Shown piece by piece: positions 8,768 through 18,400 of a stretch of DNA of 64,000 nt (positions are counted from its first letter, which is position 1; the number at the start of each line of letters is the position of its first letter). The notes under the pieces are model-generated. The model did not search any database, was not told the origin of the DNA, and saw nothing but the letters and a program-made list of their open reading frames with translations. Source of the DNA: Streptomyces sp. NRRL S-350 (GTDB lineage: Bacteria > Actinomycetota > Actinomycetes > Streptomycetales > Streptomycetaceae); NCBI RefSeq assembly GCF_000719705.1, contig NZ_JOHO01000021.1:62001-126000 (forward strand). The letters run 5' to 3'. A program made the position numbers and the translations under genes.

Positions 8768-9616
8768 TCAGAACCGGCGCCAGCGGACCGAGGCGAAGGA
8801 GAAGCCGCCGAACAGCACCAGGCCGAGCGCCACCAGGACCAGCAGCCACGGGCCGGCCGGGGTCTGGCTGAAGCTGCGCAGGGTGTCGTCCATCCCCTTG
8901 GCCCGGTGCGGGTCGAAGTGGATCGCCGCCACCAGGGCGAACACGCCGGCCCCGGCCAGGATCACCCCCCGGGCGAGGTTGCCGCCCACCCCGAGGGCGG
9001 TGACACCGGTCCGGACCGACCGGCCCATCGCCGCGGTGTCCAGTCGCCGCAGGAACCGGCGACGCAGCGCGTTCACCGCGATGCCGACACCGATGCCGAC
9101 CACCACCAGGCCCGCGACCGCCACCAGGACCCGGCCGGCCGGCAGGCGCAGCGCGGCCGCCGTCCAGTCCTGGGAGGCGCTGTCGCTGTCGGAGCCGGTG
9201 CCGTTGCCGGCCGCGTAGGCGGCGGTGCCCCAGCAGACCGAGGCGTAGAAGAGCGCGCGGCCGGCGTTCAGGACGCGCTTGCCGGTCTTGCCCTCGTCGC
9301 CGCGGCCGGCGATCGCCAGCGCGGCGCGCCAGAGCGCCATGCAGGCGAACCCGACCGCCAGGGCCCAGAGCATCGCTGCGCCGAACGGCTGGGCGGCCAC
9401 CTGGCGCAGCGCGCCCTGCCGGTCCGCGTCGCCGCCACCGTGACCGAACGCGATGCGGACGGCCAGCACCCCGATCAGGGTGTAGACGACGCCGCGGGCG
9501 ACGAAGCCGGCCCGGCCCGCCGTCCGTACCGTCTCCTTCCGGGAGCGGCGCCGGGCGGCGCCGGTCGAGCGGCGACCGTCGCCCGCGCCGCGGAGCTGAG
9601 CATGAGTGGGGGCCAC
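8768..9616 (-). CDS. DUF1206 membrane protein
   Basis: The 282-residue product has three repeats of paired hydrophobic helices, each introduced by a GRAGFVARGVVY-like motif (about residues 37-48, with related G..AR..FY and GGNLARGVI segments later). This is the signature of DUF1206 integral membrane proteins of actinobacteria. About six TM helices are visible, and the basic N-terminus (ARRRSRKETVR) suggests a cytoplasmic N-end. The start GTG at 9616 follows AAGGAGG at an ideal distance; the frame continues upstream but without a ribosome binding site. The function of the family is unknown. It converges on the aminotransferase gene with only 15 bp between stops. Confidence 0.88.
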   Translation of the reverse strand: MAPTHAQLRGAGDGRRSTGAARRRSRKETVRTAGRAGFVARGVVYTLIGVLAVRIAFGHGGGDADRQGALRQVAAQPFGAAMLWALAVGFACMALWRAALAIAGRGDEGKTGKRVLNAGRALFYASVCWGTAAYAAGNGTGSDSDSASQDWTAAALRLPAGRVLVAVAGLVVVGIGVGIAVNALRRRFLRRLDTAAMGRSVRTGVTALGVGGNLARGVILAGAGVFALVAAIHFDPHRAKGMDDTLRSFSQTPAGPWLLVLVALGLVLFGGFSFASVRWRRF

Positions 9617-9847
9617 CGGGGTCCTCCTTCGCAATCGGACGCTGCGCGACGCGCAGGGTGTCCCCCGTCTGCCCGCCCCGCCCTCGCGCACGCACCTGCG
9701 GGGGCACCGGCCGCCGGCCGCTGCCGGAGGCGGGGCTCCGTGGAGCCGGTACGCACCGGCGGCGCTCCGTGGAGGACTGGGCCGCGCGACCACGCGGAAG
9801 ACGGCCCTCGGTGGTCCCGTTCGGCGGCATGCTCCGGTTCCGCCTGC

Positions 9848-10288
9848 TCAGCGCAGCTGCTCCGCCAGCCCGACGATGACGCCCTCCGGGCCGCGGACGT
9901 AGCAGAGCAGATAGCTGTCCTCGAACCGGGCGATCCCGCCGAGGAGTTCGGCGCCGTGAGGGCGCAGGCGGGCCACGGTGTCCTCGATGTCGTCGACGGC
10001 GAACATGACGCGGTGCGTGCCCGGAACGTTGTGCGGCCGGTTGCGCGGCCCGGCGCTGATCACCGCAGGGCTGCGGTACTTCGCCAACTCGAGCCGGCCG
10101 TGACCGTCCGGGGTCCGGAGCATCGCGATGTCGCAGCGGACGCCGTCGAGTCCGGTGCACCGGTCGGCGAAGAGGCCCTCGACCTCCGACCTGCCCTCCA
10201 GCTCCATACCGAGTTCCACGAAGAACGCGATGGCGGCGTCCATGTCCTCGACGACGATCCCGACGTTGTCCATCCGCTGGACCGCCAT
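9848..10288 (-). CDS. VOC-fold (glyoxalase/bleomycin-resistance-type) protein
   Basis: The 146-residue protein has the two beta-alpha-beta-beta-beta modules of the vicinal oxygen chelate fold: MDNVGIVVEDMDAAIAFFVELGMELEG at the start and HRVMFAVDDIEDTVARLRPHGAELLG in the second half. It ends with YVRGPEGVIVGLAEQ, whose Glu is the usual last metal ligand or its remnant. VOC proteins isomerise, cleave or sequester small molecules in the cytoplasm; no specific reaction can be assigned. ATG at 10288 has GAAGGAG nine bases upstream, which settles the start over a longer frame. It stands alone, with a 230-bp gap to the next gene. Confidence 0.88.
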   Translation of the reverse strand: MAVQRMDNVGIVVEDMDAAIAFFVELGMELEGRSEVEGLFADRCTGLDGVRCDIAMLRTPDGHGRLELAKYRSPAVISAGPRNRPHNVPGTHRVMFAVDDIEDTVARLRPHGAELLGGIARFEDSYLLCYVRGPEGVIVGLAEQLR

Positions 10289-10610
10289 GCCGGTTTCTCC
10301 TTCTTCCTCCTGCGGCCGGTGGCGGCCGCTGACGTCCCCGGGACGGAGCCGGTGGCAGCTTCTCGACATCCGCCGACCCGCCGAACTCCGGGAAGGCCTG
10401 GATCGCGCCTGGGAACCGGTCCGGCAGGCTCGGGGGCCAGGCTCCACCGCCGTGCCGTCCCAGCCCTTCGATGCTTCCTCGAAGCTTCGCAGAGGGCGCC
10501 CCGGCGAAGGCCGCGCGCCGCCAGGCCGGCACCCGACCGGTCGGCGTGCGACACCTTGGGCTTCGCCGAGGCCGGGCCGGGCCGGGTCGTCCGGAGGTGA
10601 ACGGACGACG
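10289..10610. other. Intergenic region with one short palindrome
   Basis: No supportable gene was found here. CGAAGCTTCG at 10480-10489 is a perfect 10-bp palindrome flanked by further GCTTC words and may be an operator for the VOC gene about 190 bp downstream. The rest is unremarkable GC-rich spacer. Confidence 0.5.
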
Positions 10611-10640
10611 GACGCCCGCGGTCCGGGGACCGCGGGCGTC
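10611..10640 (-). terminator. Strong terminator of the surface-protein gene
   Basis: A 30-bp perfect palindrome: GACGCCCGCGGTCC (10611-10624) pairs with 10627-10640 across a central GG, giving a 14-bp GC-rich stem. It begins 23 bases after the stop of the reverse-strand surface-protein gene. There is no T-run, as is common in actinomycetes. Confidence 0.85.
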
Positions 10641-10663
10641 CTGGGTACCTCAGCGGTGCCGCG

Positions 10664-11584
10664 TCAGCTGCGGGCACCCCGACGGCGGGCGATCACCAGT
10701 GCGCCCCCGCCGACGGCGAGCAGCGCGGCCCCACCAGCGCCGTAGACGATCATCTGGCTGCTGTTGCCACCCGTGCTGGCCAGGGTGTTCGCCGGCGTGG
10801 TCGAGACCGGGTTGGCGGTCGGCTTGCCGACCGGGCCGGTCGTGTCAGCCGGGGCGGACGGCGCCGGCACCGCCGGGGCGGTCGACGGCGTGCCCGTGGT
10901 GGCCGGCGCCGACGGCTTGGCGGTGGCGGAGGGCGAGGCGGTGGCCGTCGCGGTGGCGGTGGGCGAAGGCGTCGTCGTGGCGGTGGGCGTCCCGGTCGGG
11001 TGCGGGGTCGCGGTGGCCGTGGGCGACGCCGGGGAGGTCGGCACCGGGACGGTCGGCGTGCCGGTCGGGGTCGGCACGCAGGCCTTGCCGCCGTTCCAGG
11101 CCGAGATCAGGTTGTCCGGGAAGACGCTGTCCGGGTACCTCGGCGCGGGGTTGGCGACCCCGTCGAACTTCTTGTCGCCGTTGTACAGGTCGATCTGGCC
11201 GTAGCACTTCGGCAGGTGGGCGGAGACGTCCAGGGTCGCCTGGCGGTTCCCGCTGCGCAGCGTGGTGGTCGCCCAGCCGAGGAAGGTCTGCTTGCCCGAG
11301 GTGGCCCAGGTCGGCCCCTCGGTGTCGTAGGAGGCCAGCGAGACCCGGTAGTCGCAGCCGTCCGCGACGTCGCCGACCAGGCGGACCTGGATGACGCCGT
11401 GCGGCTGGGACATCCGGCCGTCGGTGGTCCAGTCCTTGCCGCCGTCGACGGAGAACTGGACGCCGACGGCGCCGCACCCGTGCTCGGCGCGGGCCTGGGC
11501 GGTGCCGGCGGTGAGCAGCGGGGCGCCGACGGCTATGCCGAGGGCGGTGAGGGCCGGAAGGCTCCGGCGCAGGAGTTGGTGCAC
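10664..11584 (-). CDS. Sortase-anchored surface protein (LAxTG, class E type)
   Basis: The 306-residue protein has every part of a wall-anchored protein. The signal peptide has the hydrophobic core ALTALGIAVGAPLL and ends at TAQARA. A folded domain of about 140 residues with paired Cys (HGCGAVG, DGCDYR, PKCYGQ, KACVPT) comes next, then a 120-residue Pro/Thr/Ser/Ala stalk. The sorting signal is LASTG at about 268-272, followed by a hydrophobic helix and a terminal RRRGARS. LAxTG is the motif preferred by class E sortases of streptomycetes, so the stalk should end covalently on peptidoglycan. The start GTG at 11584 follows AGGGAG by seven bases; an upstream in-frame GTG at 11608 lacks this. The role of the globular domain is unknown. 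No sortase gene is in the window. Confidence 0.9.
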   Translation of the reverse strand: MHQLLRRSLPALTALGIAVGAPLLTAGTAQARAEHGCGAVGVQFSVDGGKDWTTDGRMSQPHGVIQVRLVGDVADGCDYRVSLASYDTEGPTWATSGKQTFLGWATTTLRSGNRQATLDVSAHLPKCYGQIDLYNGDKKFDGVANPAPRYPDSVFPDNLISAWNGGKACVPTPTGTPTVPVPTSPASPTATATPHPTGTPTATTTPSPTATATATASPSATAKPSAPATTGTPSTAPAVPAPSAPADTTGPVGKPTANPVSTTPANTLASTGGNSSQMIVYGAGGAALLAVGGGALVIARRRGARS

Positions 11585-12011
11585 AGGGAAGCTCCCTAGG
11601 GTGGACACGGTTCGGGTGGGACTGCCTGCTCCTCCGGTGGCGGTCGGGACGGACCGTCACCGGAACCGAGCGGACCTGAAGCCGTGACCGTACCTGATGG
11701 CCCCACAGTCCCGAGCCCCCTCCCCGCCTGTCCGGAGGATCGGGCGGCCGTGAGCGGGGTGGTCGCGCACCTGCGGACCGCCTCCGCGCCGGTCGACGCC
11801 GTGGCGCGGCTGCCGACCGCGCCGTCCGGGACGGGGTGGGGGTGGAGGCGGGCGGGGGCGGTGCGGCCCGGCCGTCGAGCCGCCCACCCCGGGCCGCGCC
11901 GTCGCCGCTGCGTCGGCCGTCCCGGTCCCTTCGGTCTTCGGTCGCTTCGGTCGCTTCGGGCGCTGTCGGGCCGCGCGAGCTGCCGTGGCCGCCCGTTCCC
12001 GCCGGAGGTCG

Positions 12012-12067
12012 ACCGGTCCCACTGACATCGGCGCTGCCGACCGGTCCCACTGACATCGGCGCTGCCG
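12012..12067. repeat. 28-bp perfect tandem duplication
   Basis: The unit beginning ACCGGTCCCACTGACATCGG occurs at 12012-12039 and again at 12040-12067 with no mismatch, indicating a recent slippage or duplication event in non-coding DNA. Confidence 0.92.
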
Positions 12068-12266
12068 TTCACCGAGCGGCCGCCTCGGGGCCTGTGCTGT
12101 TCCGTGGCGGCTGGGCCGGTGTCGACCACGTCGCCGGCGCGGACGACGCTCGTGCCCTTCCGGCCTCGGGTACCGCTACCGCCCGGGAGTTCGGCGCCCG
12201 GCTCGACGGCTGGGTGGCCCGGGTATCCGGTCGGTCCGCCCGTGCGGGCGGACCGAAGCGGTGACG

Positions 12267-12307
12267 GGGTCTTCCTCGGCGCCTTTCGGCCGCAGCCGAG
12301 GAAGACC
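12267..12307 (-). terminator. Hairpin after the metalloprotease operon
   Basis: GGTCTTCCTCGGC (12268-12280) pairs perfectly with GCCGAGGAAGACC (12295-12307), giving a 13-bp stem and a 14-base loop. It lies about 100 bp past the stop of the metalloprotease gene and is the first strong hairpin after the three-gene operon. Confidence 0.75.
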
Positions 12308-12403
12308 GTGCCGCGGTCCTCAGCGCTGCGGTCCTCAGCAGGCAGCTGCCGCTTGCCGTTCGGCGCGGCTCGGCACCGCTCCCCTCGGCGCATCAGGTCG
12401 TCC

Positions 12404-14320
12404 TCAGACGCGGAAGCTCTCGATGTCCGATGTCGTACTGGTGAAGCCGTTGGTGGCGATCACCCGCACCCGGACTTCCGTTCCGGGCGGGAACTGACTC
12501 CTGTCCACGGTGATCATGGGGTCTTTCAGCCCGACCCCGACCGTCTGCCAGGTCTGCCCTCCGTCCGTGCTCACCTGGGTGGCGAAGGTCTGGCCGTCCG
12601 TCGGGGGCGCTGAGCCGAAGTCCAGGTCCAGGCTGAGCCGGCCTCCTCCGGCCGTGGACTGGCGCGCGCCGCGCAACGCCGGTGGCGGGTCGGCCGGGCG
12701 GAAGGTGTCCACCACCTGGCCGCCGACGAGGAGTTCGACCGACGCCGGGTCGCTGCCGATCGGCACGACCGCGTCGATCAGCCCGGTCTTCTCCTGGCCC
12801 GGCGCCGGGTCCGAGGTGAGTTTCACCGTGACCGGGAAGTCGGTCGGCGCCCCGCCTCCGGTCTGCTGGACCCGCAGGACCACCGGGACCTCTCCGTTCG
12901 GGGCGGCCCCGGACGTGGCCGTGCCCGGTTGGGCGGGGGGCCCGGCGGCGGCCCGGACGGGGTTGACGAACCGGATCGCGCCGTCGCGGTTGGTGAGGTC
13001 GACCGTCCCGACGATGCTGACGAGTGGTCCGCCGCCCGGCCCGGCCTCCATCGTCACGGGGGGCGCGGGGGCCGGCGCGGTGGTCACCGAGAGTTCCGGG
13101 AACCGCTCGTCGGGGCGGCCGCCGGCGGTGACGCTGGTGACCCTCAGTTCGCGGGCCACCCTGCCGGCGGGCGCTGCCGCCACGGGGGCGCCCCCCGGTG
13201 CCGGGGCGCCGGCGGTGAGGGCGTCCTCGTCGGCGAGCCGCTGCCGGATGCCCTCGTACGTGTAGCTGCACGGCCACTGGTAATTGCAGTAGGTCATCAC
13301 GTCGTGCCAGTCGACGCCCGGCTTGGCGGCCATCGGCAGGTTCAGTTGCGGGTCGCCCACGTCGAACCCGACGAAGCTGTCCGCGTCGTCGGCCAGCTGT
13401 CCGTTCCGGAAGGGGTAGTCCTGCAGGTCGTCCTTCGACTCGCTGCAGAACCCGGGGTGCTTGCGGCCGTAGGTGTGGCCGAGCTCGTGGCCGCCGTACC
13501 AGTCGGCGTAGGAGCCGTCGAAGTCCCAGTTCCAGGTCCCCGCGCCGCAGGGCGAGGAGGCGACGGTGGTCGGGTCGGGTGTCTGCGGCACGCCGGAGGC
13601 GCAGCCGCGCAGGAAGAACCCGCCGTCGGCGACCTGACCGATGTAGTGGGTGCGGCGGTCGCCGCCCGCGCTGATGTCGAGCGCGCGGATGGCGGCGAGC
13701 TGGGCGTTGGTGTCGGTGCACTGGAAGGGCGGGGTGGCGGTGGCGTCGATGGTCGCGTGCGGCGCCTCGATGACTTCGGCGACCGGGTAGGCGCGCTTGA
13801 GCCAGCTGATCAGGAAGGCGTGGTCGATGTCGCGGGGCGCGTACGTGAGCGGCGGGTTCCCCATCCGGTAGCGCAGCCCCAGGACCCGCACGCGCAGCGG
13901 CGGGGTGGGGTGGAACCAGACGGCGGGTCCCCCGGCGGAGCCTTTGAACGGGACGTCGGCGCCGGTCAGGGTGTCGGTCAGGGAGACGGCGCTCACGTTG
14001 AGCCCGCCGACGTCCGTCAGCGCGGGCGGTACGACGAAGTTGAGGCTCAGGGTGGCGTCGGCCCGGCGCGTGGGCACGTCCTGGGGCGCGCTCGGGTCGA
14101 GGGAGACGGTGTTGGTCGAGGTGACGGAGACCGGGGGGTCGTTGGGTGACCGGAGCAGGGTCACGGTGCCGGTCACGCCGGTGGCCGGGCCGCTCGCGCC
14201 GTTCACGTAGGCGCGGATGACGGTGGCCTTTCCGGCGATCAAGGTGACGCTGTGCTGGAGGTCCTGAATGGACTGGGTGACTTCCACGGCATCCAGCACG
14301 GCGACCGTTGGAGTAGTCAT
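12404..14320 (-). CDS. Metzincin-type zinc metalloprotease
   Basis: In this 638-residue protein the zinc motif HExxHxxGxxH is complete as HELGHTYGRKH (His278, Glu279, His282, Gly285, His288). A Met-turn candidate, DVMTYCNYQ, follows with Met342 about 54 residues later, as in metzincins. Residues 1-140 look like beta-rich Ig-type repeats. Residues 390-638 again contain beta-sandwich-like segments with Pro/Gly-rich linkers, one resembling a fibronectin-type domain. No signal peptide or TM helix is visible, which is unusual for a metzincin; it may act inside the cell or leave by a non-classical route. ATG 14320 has GAGGAG seven bases upstream. Only 37 bp separate it from the LodB-like gene, so it is likely the third gene of that operon. 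Confidence 0.88.
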   Translation of the reverse strand: MTTPTVAVLDAVEVTQSIQDLQHSVTLIAGKATVIRAYVNGASGPATGVTGTVTLLRSPNDPPVSVTSTNTVSLDPSAPQDVPTRRADATLSLNFVVPPALTDVGGLNVSAVSLTDTLTGADVPFKGSAGGPAVWFHPTPPLRVRVLGLRYRMGNPPLTYAPRDIDHAFLISWLKRAYPVAEVIEAPHATIDATATPPFQCTDTNAQLAAIRALDISAGGDRRTHYIGQVADGGFFLRGCASGVPQTPDPTTVASSPCGAGTWNWDFDGSYADWYGGHELGHTYGRKHPGFCSESKDDLQDYPFRNGQLADDADSFVGFDVGDPQLNLPMAAKPGVDWHDVMTYCNYQWPCSYTYEGIRQRLADEDALTAGAPAPGGAPVAAAPAGRVARELRVTSVTAGGRPDERFPELSVTTAPAPAPPVTMEAGPGGGPLVSIVGTVDLTNRDGAIRFVNPVRAAAGPPAQPGTATSGAAPNGEVPVVLRVQQTGGGAPTDFPVTVKLTSDPAPGQEKTGLIDAVVPIGSDPASVELLVGGQVVDTFRPADPPPALRGARQSTAGGGRLSLDLDFGSAPPTDGQTFATQVSTDGGQTWQTVGVGLKDPMITVDRSQFPPGTEVRVRVIATNGFTSTTSDIESFRV

Positions 14321-14357
14321 GGCGCACTCCTCGGACGAACGTTCCGGTTCTCTCAGG

Positions 14358-15467
14358 CTATGCCCGGCCCGGATCGGCCGCGCCCCGTCGCCGTGCCCAG
14401 AACGGGCTTGCCGGCCAACGCCGTTCCTCGTCGTACGCATACGCATGGTTACGCCGGTAGGCGTCCGCGATCCCGTCCAGGAGCGCTGCGTAGTCGGCGA
14501 GCACGGTCTCCGTCCGCCGCTCGTCGGCGAGGCACCCGGCCACCGCGCGGCCCGCCCGGGCGCCGGTGTGCAGGGCCGTCAGGATGCCCTGGGAGGACAG
14601 CGGGTCGAAGGCGAGGGCGGCGTCTCCGGTCGCCACCCAGCCCGGTCCGGCCGACGGCGTCAGCCGCAGCCCGTGGGCGGGAGCCCAGCGCGGTACGGGA
14701 GTCGACCCGGGACCGCCCTCGACCACCCGCCGCCGCACGTGGTCGGTACGGCCGAGCGCCGCCCGGAAGCCCTGCGGGGTGCGCAGCGCCGGGTCGGCCA
14801 GGTCGGTGTCGGTCAGGTGGGCCACCAGGCGCCCCGCCGGGACCGGCGTGGTGTACCACCAGCCGTCCGCCGTCGCCTCCACCAGCGTCCGGGCCTCGGG
14901 ATCACCGCCCGGGAACACCGCGTACGCGGCGACCAGCCGGTCCTGCCGCCGCCGGCGCCCGCTGCGGCGGCCGATGACGCAGCGTCGACCGGTCGCGTCC
15001 ACCGTCCAGCGGGCGGCCAGCTCCGTCACGCGACCCCGCTCGCGGACGACCAGCCGGCCGTCCGCGGCCCGGTCCAGCACCCGGGCCCGCCGCAGGTCGG
15101 CGCCCGCCGCGACGGCCGCCTCCCGCAGGAAGGCGTCGAACCGCAGCCGGTCGAGGTGCCAGCCGGGCCCGTAGGGGTCGAACAGGTGGCTGCGCCCGTG
15201 CAGCCGCGCCGAGCCCCAGGCGGCGTACGTCCCGGTGGACGCCGGGTGACCCGACGCCAGGAACCCGTCCAGCAACCGGAGATCCGCCAGCAGCGGCCGG
15301 ACGGCGGGCGGCAGGAACTCCCCGATCTTGAAGCCGTCCCAGCCGGGCCCGCCGTCGTCCAGCAGCCGCACCCGGTGCCCGGCCCGGGCCAGGACGAGCG
15401 CCGCGACGGCGCCCGCCGGGCCGCCGCCGGCCACCACCGCGTCGAACACCGGCGGCGGGGCCGTCAC
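14358..15467 (-). CDS. LodB-like FAD-dependent maturation flavoprotein
   Basis: The 369-residue flavoprotein has the Rossmann FAD motif GGGPAG at residues 14-19 and a second nucleotide-contact region VATGDAALAFDPLSSQGI about residue 290, close to tryptophan-halogenase/geranylgeranyl-reductase-like monooxygenases. LodB and GoxB proteins belong to this class and are needed to build the cysteine tryptophylquinone (CTQ) cofactor of their partner oxidase. Here the GTG start overlaps the stop of the LodA-like gene by four bases (GTGA), which implies translational coupling and supports that role. It should act in the cytoplasm on the newly made partner. The reading frame continues open upstream through the antisense of the partner gene; that extension is not real. 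An alternative is an independent monooxygenase, but the context argues against it. Confidence 0.88.
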   Translation of the reverse strand: MTAPPPVFDAVVAGGGPAGAVAALVLARAGHRVRLLDDGGPGWDGFKIGEFLPPAVRPLLADLRLLDGFLASGHPASTGTYAAWGSARLHGRSHLFDPYGPGWHLDRLRFDAFLREAAVAAGADLRRARVLDRAADGRLVVRERGRVTELAARWTVDATGRRCVIGRRSGRRRRQDRLVAAYAVFPGGDPEARTLVEATADGWWYTTPVPAGRLVAHLTDTDLADPALRTPQGFRAALGRTDHVRRRVVEGGPGSTPVPRWAPAHGLRLTPSAGPGWVATGDAALAFDPLSSQGILTALHTGARAGRAVAGCLADERRTETVLADYAALLDGIADAYRRNHAYAYDEERRWPASPFWARRRGAADPGRA

Positions 15468-18400
15468 CGGCCGGGCCGCAGCCGCTTGACCTTGTCGATG
15501 AACCCGACCGAGACCTCCTCGTCCGGCGCCTCCGCAAGGGTGACCGCGCTCGCCAGGGCGGCCGCGCCGAGCACCGGGTCGGCGCCGGCGTCCACGTGCA
15601 CGGTGACCAGGTTGCGCCCGGCCGGCGGGGCGGGCTCGCGCGGGAAGCTCACCTCGGACTCCACCAGGACCTCCGCCGGCAGCCGGGGGTCGTCGGTGGG
15701 GCCGGGGCGGCGCTCGACCACGCCGAGCCTGCCGAAGTCCCGCACCATCGCGTTGATGTTGGCCAGGTACGGCGCGGGCAGCCAGCGCAGCCAGGCGCGG
15801 CGCTTCCCGAACGCGGCCAGGCGCTCCGCGAGCGGCCGCGAGGTGTCGAGCACCACCTCGTAGTCCTCCTCCGCCAGCACGTGGTTGGGCACCCGCGCGG
15901 GCCAGAAGGTGGGCAGGTAGGGGTCGTACGGGCCGAGGCCGGAGCCGTACTCGTAGCCGGCCCGGCAGCTGGCGGTGTCGGTCTGCCAGGGCACCGCCAT
16001 CCACCGGGTCAGGTCGCCCGGTGCCTGGGCGTACAGCGGGCCGTCGAAGGAGAGCGCGAGCTCCGGGGTGAGCGTCGGGCCGTAGGAGGGTGCGGGCTCG
16101 CCCTCGGCACGGGGGCGGATCCGGAACGGGGCGCTGTACATCGTGGTGTGCCGCATCGGCCAGGTGAGTTCGCAGCCGGGGTGGAAGGCGTCGGCGAGGC
16201 AGAAGGACAGGGCGGCCCGGTCGAGGGTGGCGGGCCGGTCGGCGAACGGGACGTCGTCCAGGGAGGCGGGTGGCGTCGCGTGCGGGTCGTAGTCGTTGAC
16301 GAAGGCCCCGTCGGCCCAGCGCTGGAGCAGCCGGTACTGCAGCGCGGAGAGCGTCACATGCTGCCGCACGGACTGCGGCGGGACGTTCATCGCGTCGCCG
16401 TAGACCGCCGGCCAGGGCGCCGGGGACATGCCGTCGCGGTCGTAGTTGCGGACCGCCAGCCAGGTCTGGCGGCGCAGCTCCCGCTGCACCGGGGAGGGGT
16501 CCGCCAGGTCCTCGAGCCGGGCGAGCAGGTCCTCGCGCCCGTCGAAGCCGAACTGGACGGCCAGGCCCCGGTTGACCCACTGCAGGCCGCACAGGGCCCG
16601 CAGCACCGGCAGCACGTCCCGGGTGAAGGAGACCTCCGCCGGCTCGGGGAGGCGCCCCTCGGTGACGAAGGCGTCCCGGACCAGGTCGTACATGGTGCGC
16701 ACCGAGGTGAGCTCGGGCGCGTAGTTGGGCGGGGCGGTGACCACCCAGGCCGGTTCGACGGGGATCGGGCGGCCGTCGATGCTCACCTCGGCGGTGACCG
16801 GACCGTCCGAGACGTCGTCGTGCCAGCCGTCGTTGTTGGCGAAGGTGCCGGCGGGCTCGCCGCTCGCGGAGGCGGAGACGCCGTGGCCGCCGAGGAAGAC
16901 GAGCCGGCCGCTGTCGTCGGTGCGCAGCTCGCCGAGGTAGACGGGTCTGCCCATGAAGGTGCCGGTGTCGAAGGCGTACTCGGGCCGGCCGGAGCGGTTG
17001 CGGCCGCGCACCCACCGGGGGCCGGGGTCGATGACCAGGAGGTCCCTGCGCTGGTCGGCCGGGACGGTGGCGTTGCGCAGGTTGCTGGGGTCGGCCTGGG
17101 GCGCCTCCGGGATGTCCAGGGCGATCTGGAACTGGTACCAGGCGGCCTTGGAGTTGACGACGTGCACCTTCCACCGCAGGTCGGCGTTGTCGGCGGTCAG
17201 TTCGGCGACCGGCTCGCCGGCGGCGTTGTAGCCGTACACCCGGAACCGGACCGCCTGGCGCTTCAGGGCGCCGGTGACGTCCTTGTAGCTGCCGACGGGC
17301 AGCGGCGGCGGGTCGTCGACCTCGGGGGCGAGCACGAAGCCGTCCATCGCGCTGTCGCCGACCCGGGCCACGCCGATCGCCGGGTGCACGGCGGCCCGCA
17401 CGATCCGGGTGTCGCGGGCCGGCGGCGGGGTGAGCTGGGGGCGGGCCGGGCCGGGCTCGGCCGTCGGGACGCCGTTGACGTCGCGGCGCTGCTCGGCCGA
17501 GGCCAGGTAGACCGTGCGGCGCACGTCGGAGATGCTGCCGATCGGGCGGTGCTCGGCGAGGCCGTGCCAGGGGTTGAGGGAGAGGTTCTCGCCGTACGCG
17601 GCCTGGCCGCGGGCGGTGACGTCCTGCTGCTGGAGGGTCAGCCGGGCCACCTTCACCGGCGCGCTCACGGACTCCTCCCAGCGCACCGTCGCCATGTCCA
17701 GCGGCATCGCCGCGTCGTCGGTGCGGAACTGGAGCAGCAGGTCGAAGGCGGCCGGTCCGGCCGCGAGCCGGTGGGCCAGGTCGGCGGCGAGGTAGCCCGG
17801 GTCCTCGTCGGGCGGCGTCGCGTCCGGGTCGGCGGGTGCGCAACCGGCGGACACCAGCTTGTACTTGACGAAGCGGTCCGGCCCGAAGGCGTACGGGAGC
17901 ACGCCCCAGTAGACGGCGGTCAGCGCGCTCGCCTCGAACGTGGCCATCTCGTCGAGGATCCGGGCGGTGACCGGGTGGGCCTCCAGGTACCGGTCGTAAC
18001 TGCCGTCGACGACACCGGCCTTGGTGAACTCGCACATGTCCTGGGCGGTGTCGACGAAGAAGACGTCGTGGTTCTGCAGCAGCAGGTCCTGGGTGCCGGC
18101 CTCCGGGTGCCCCTCCAGCAGCTTGGGGCCGGGCACGTCGAACAGCTTGATGCCGAGCCCGAGGGTGGTCTTCAGATCCGGGCTGCCGGGCACGGTGTCG
18201 CTGGAGAACCGCACCCAGGCGTCCAGGCCGCCCGGCCGGGTGCGGGCGGCCTCCAGGAACCCGACGCGCAGCTCCACGGGCAGGTCCTCGGCGACGGTGA
18301 GCGTGCCGCGGGCGACGCCGTGCGGCTTGAGGAACACCGGCCGCTTGACCGGATCCTGGCCGCGGGCCATCCGGACGCCCTGGGTCAGGTCCACGAACAT

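Larger units (their letters stand above)
11585..12403. other. 800-bp region without a convincing gene
   Basis: Between two reverse-strand genes there is no frame with a recognisable product and a ribosome binding site. A 113-codon forward frame from a GTG at 11684 has low-complexity content and is not supported. The region holds a 28-bp perfect tandem duplication (12012-12067), runs of CTTCGG near 11933-11960, and a hairpin at 12267-12307. Promoters of the surface-protein gene should lie near 11600-11700. Confidence 0.5.

Noticed and set aside
11684..12025. Possible 113-residue forward protein
   Set aside because: GTG start without Shine-Dalgarno and a low-complexity Arg/Gly/Pro second half. 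I do not support it.
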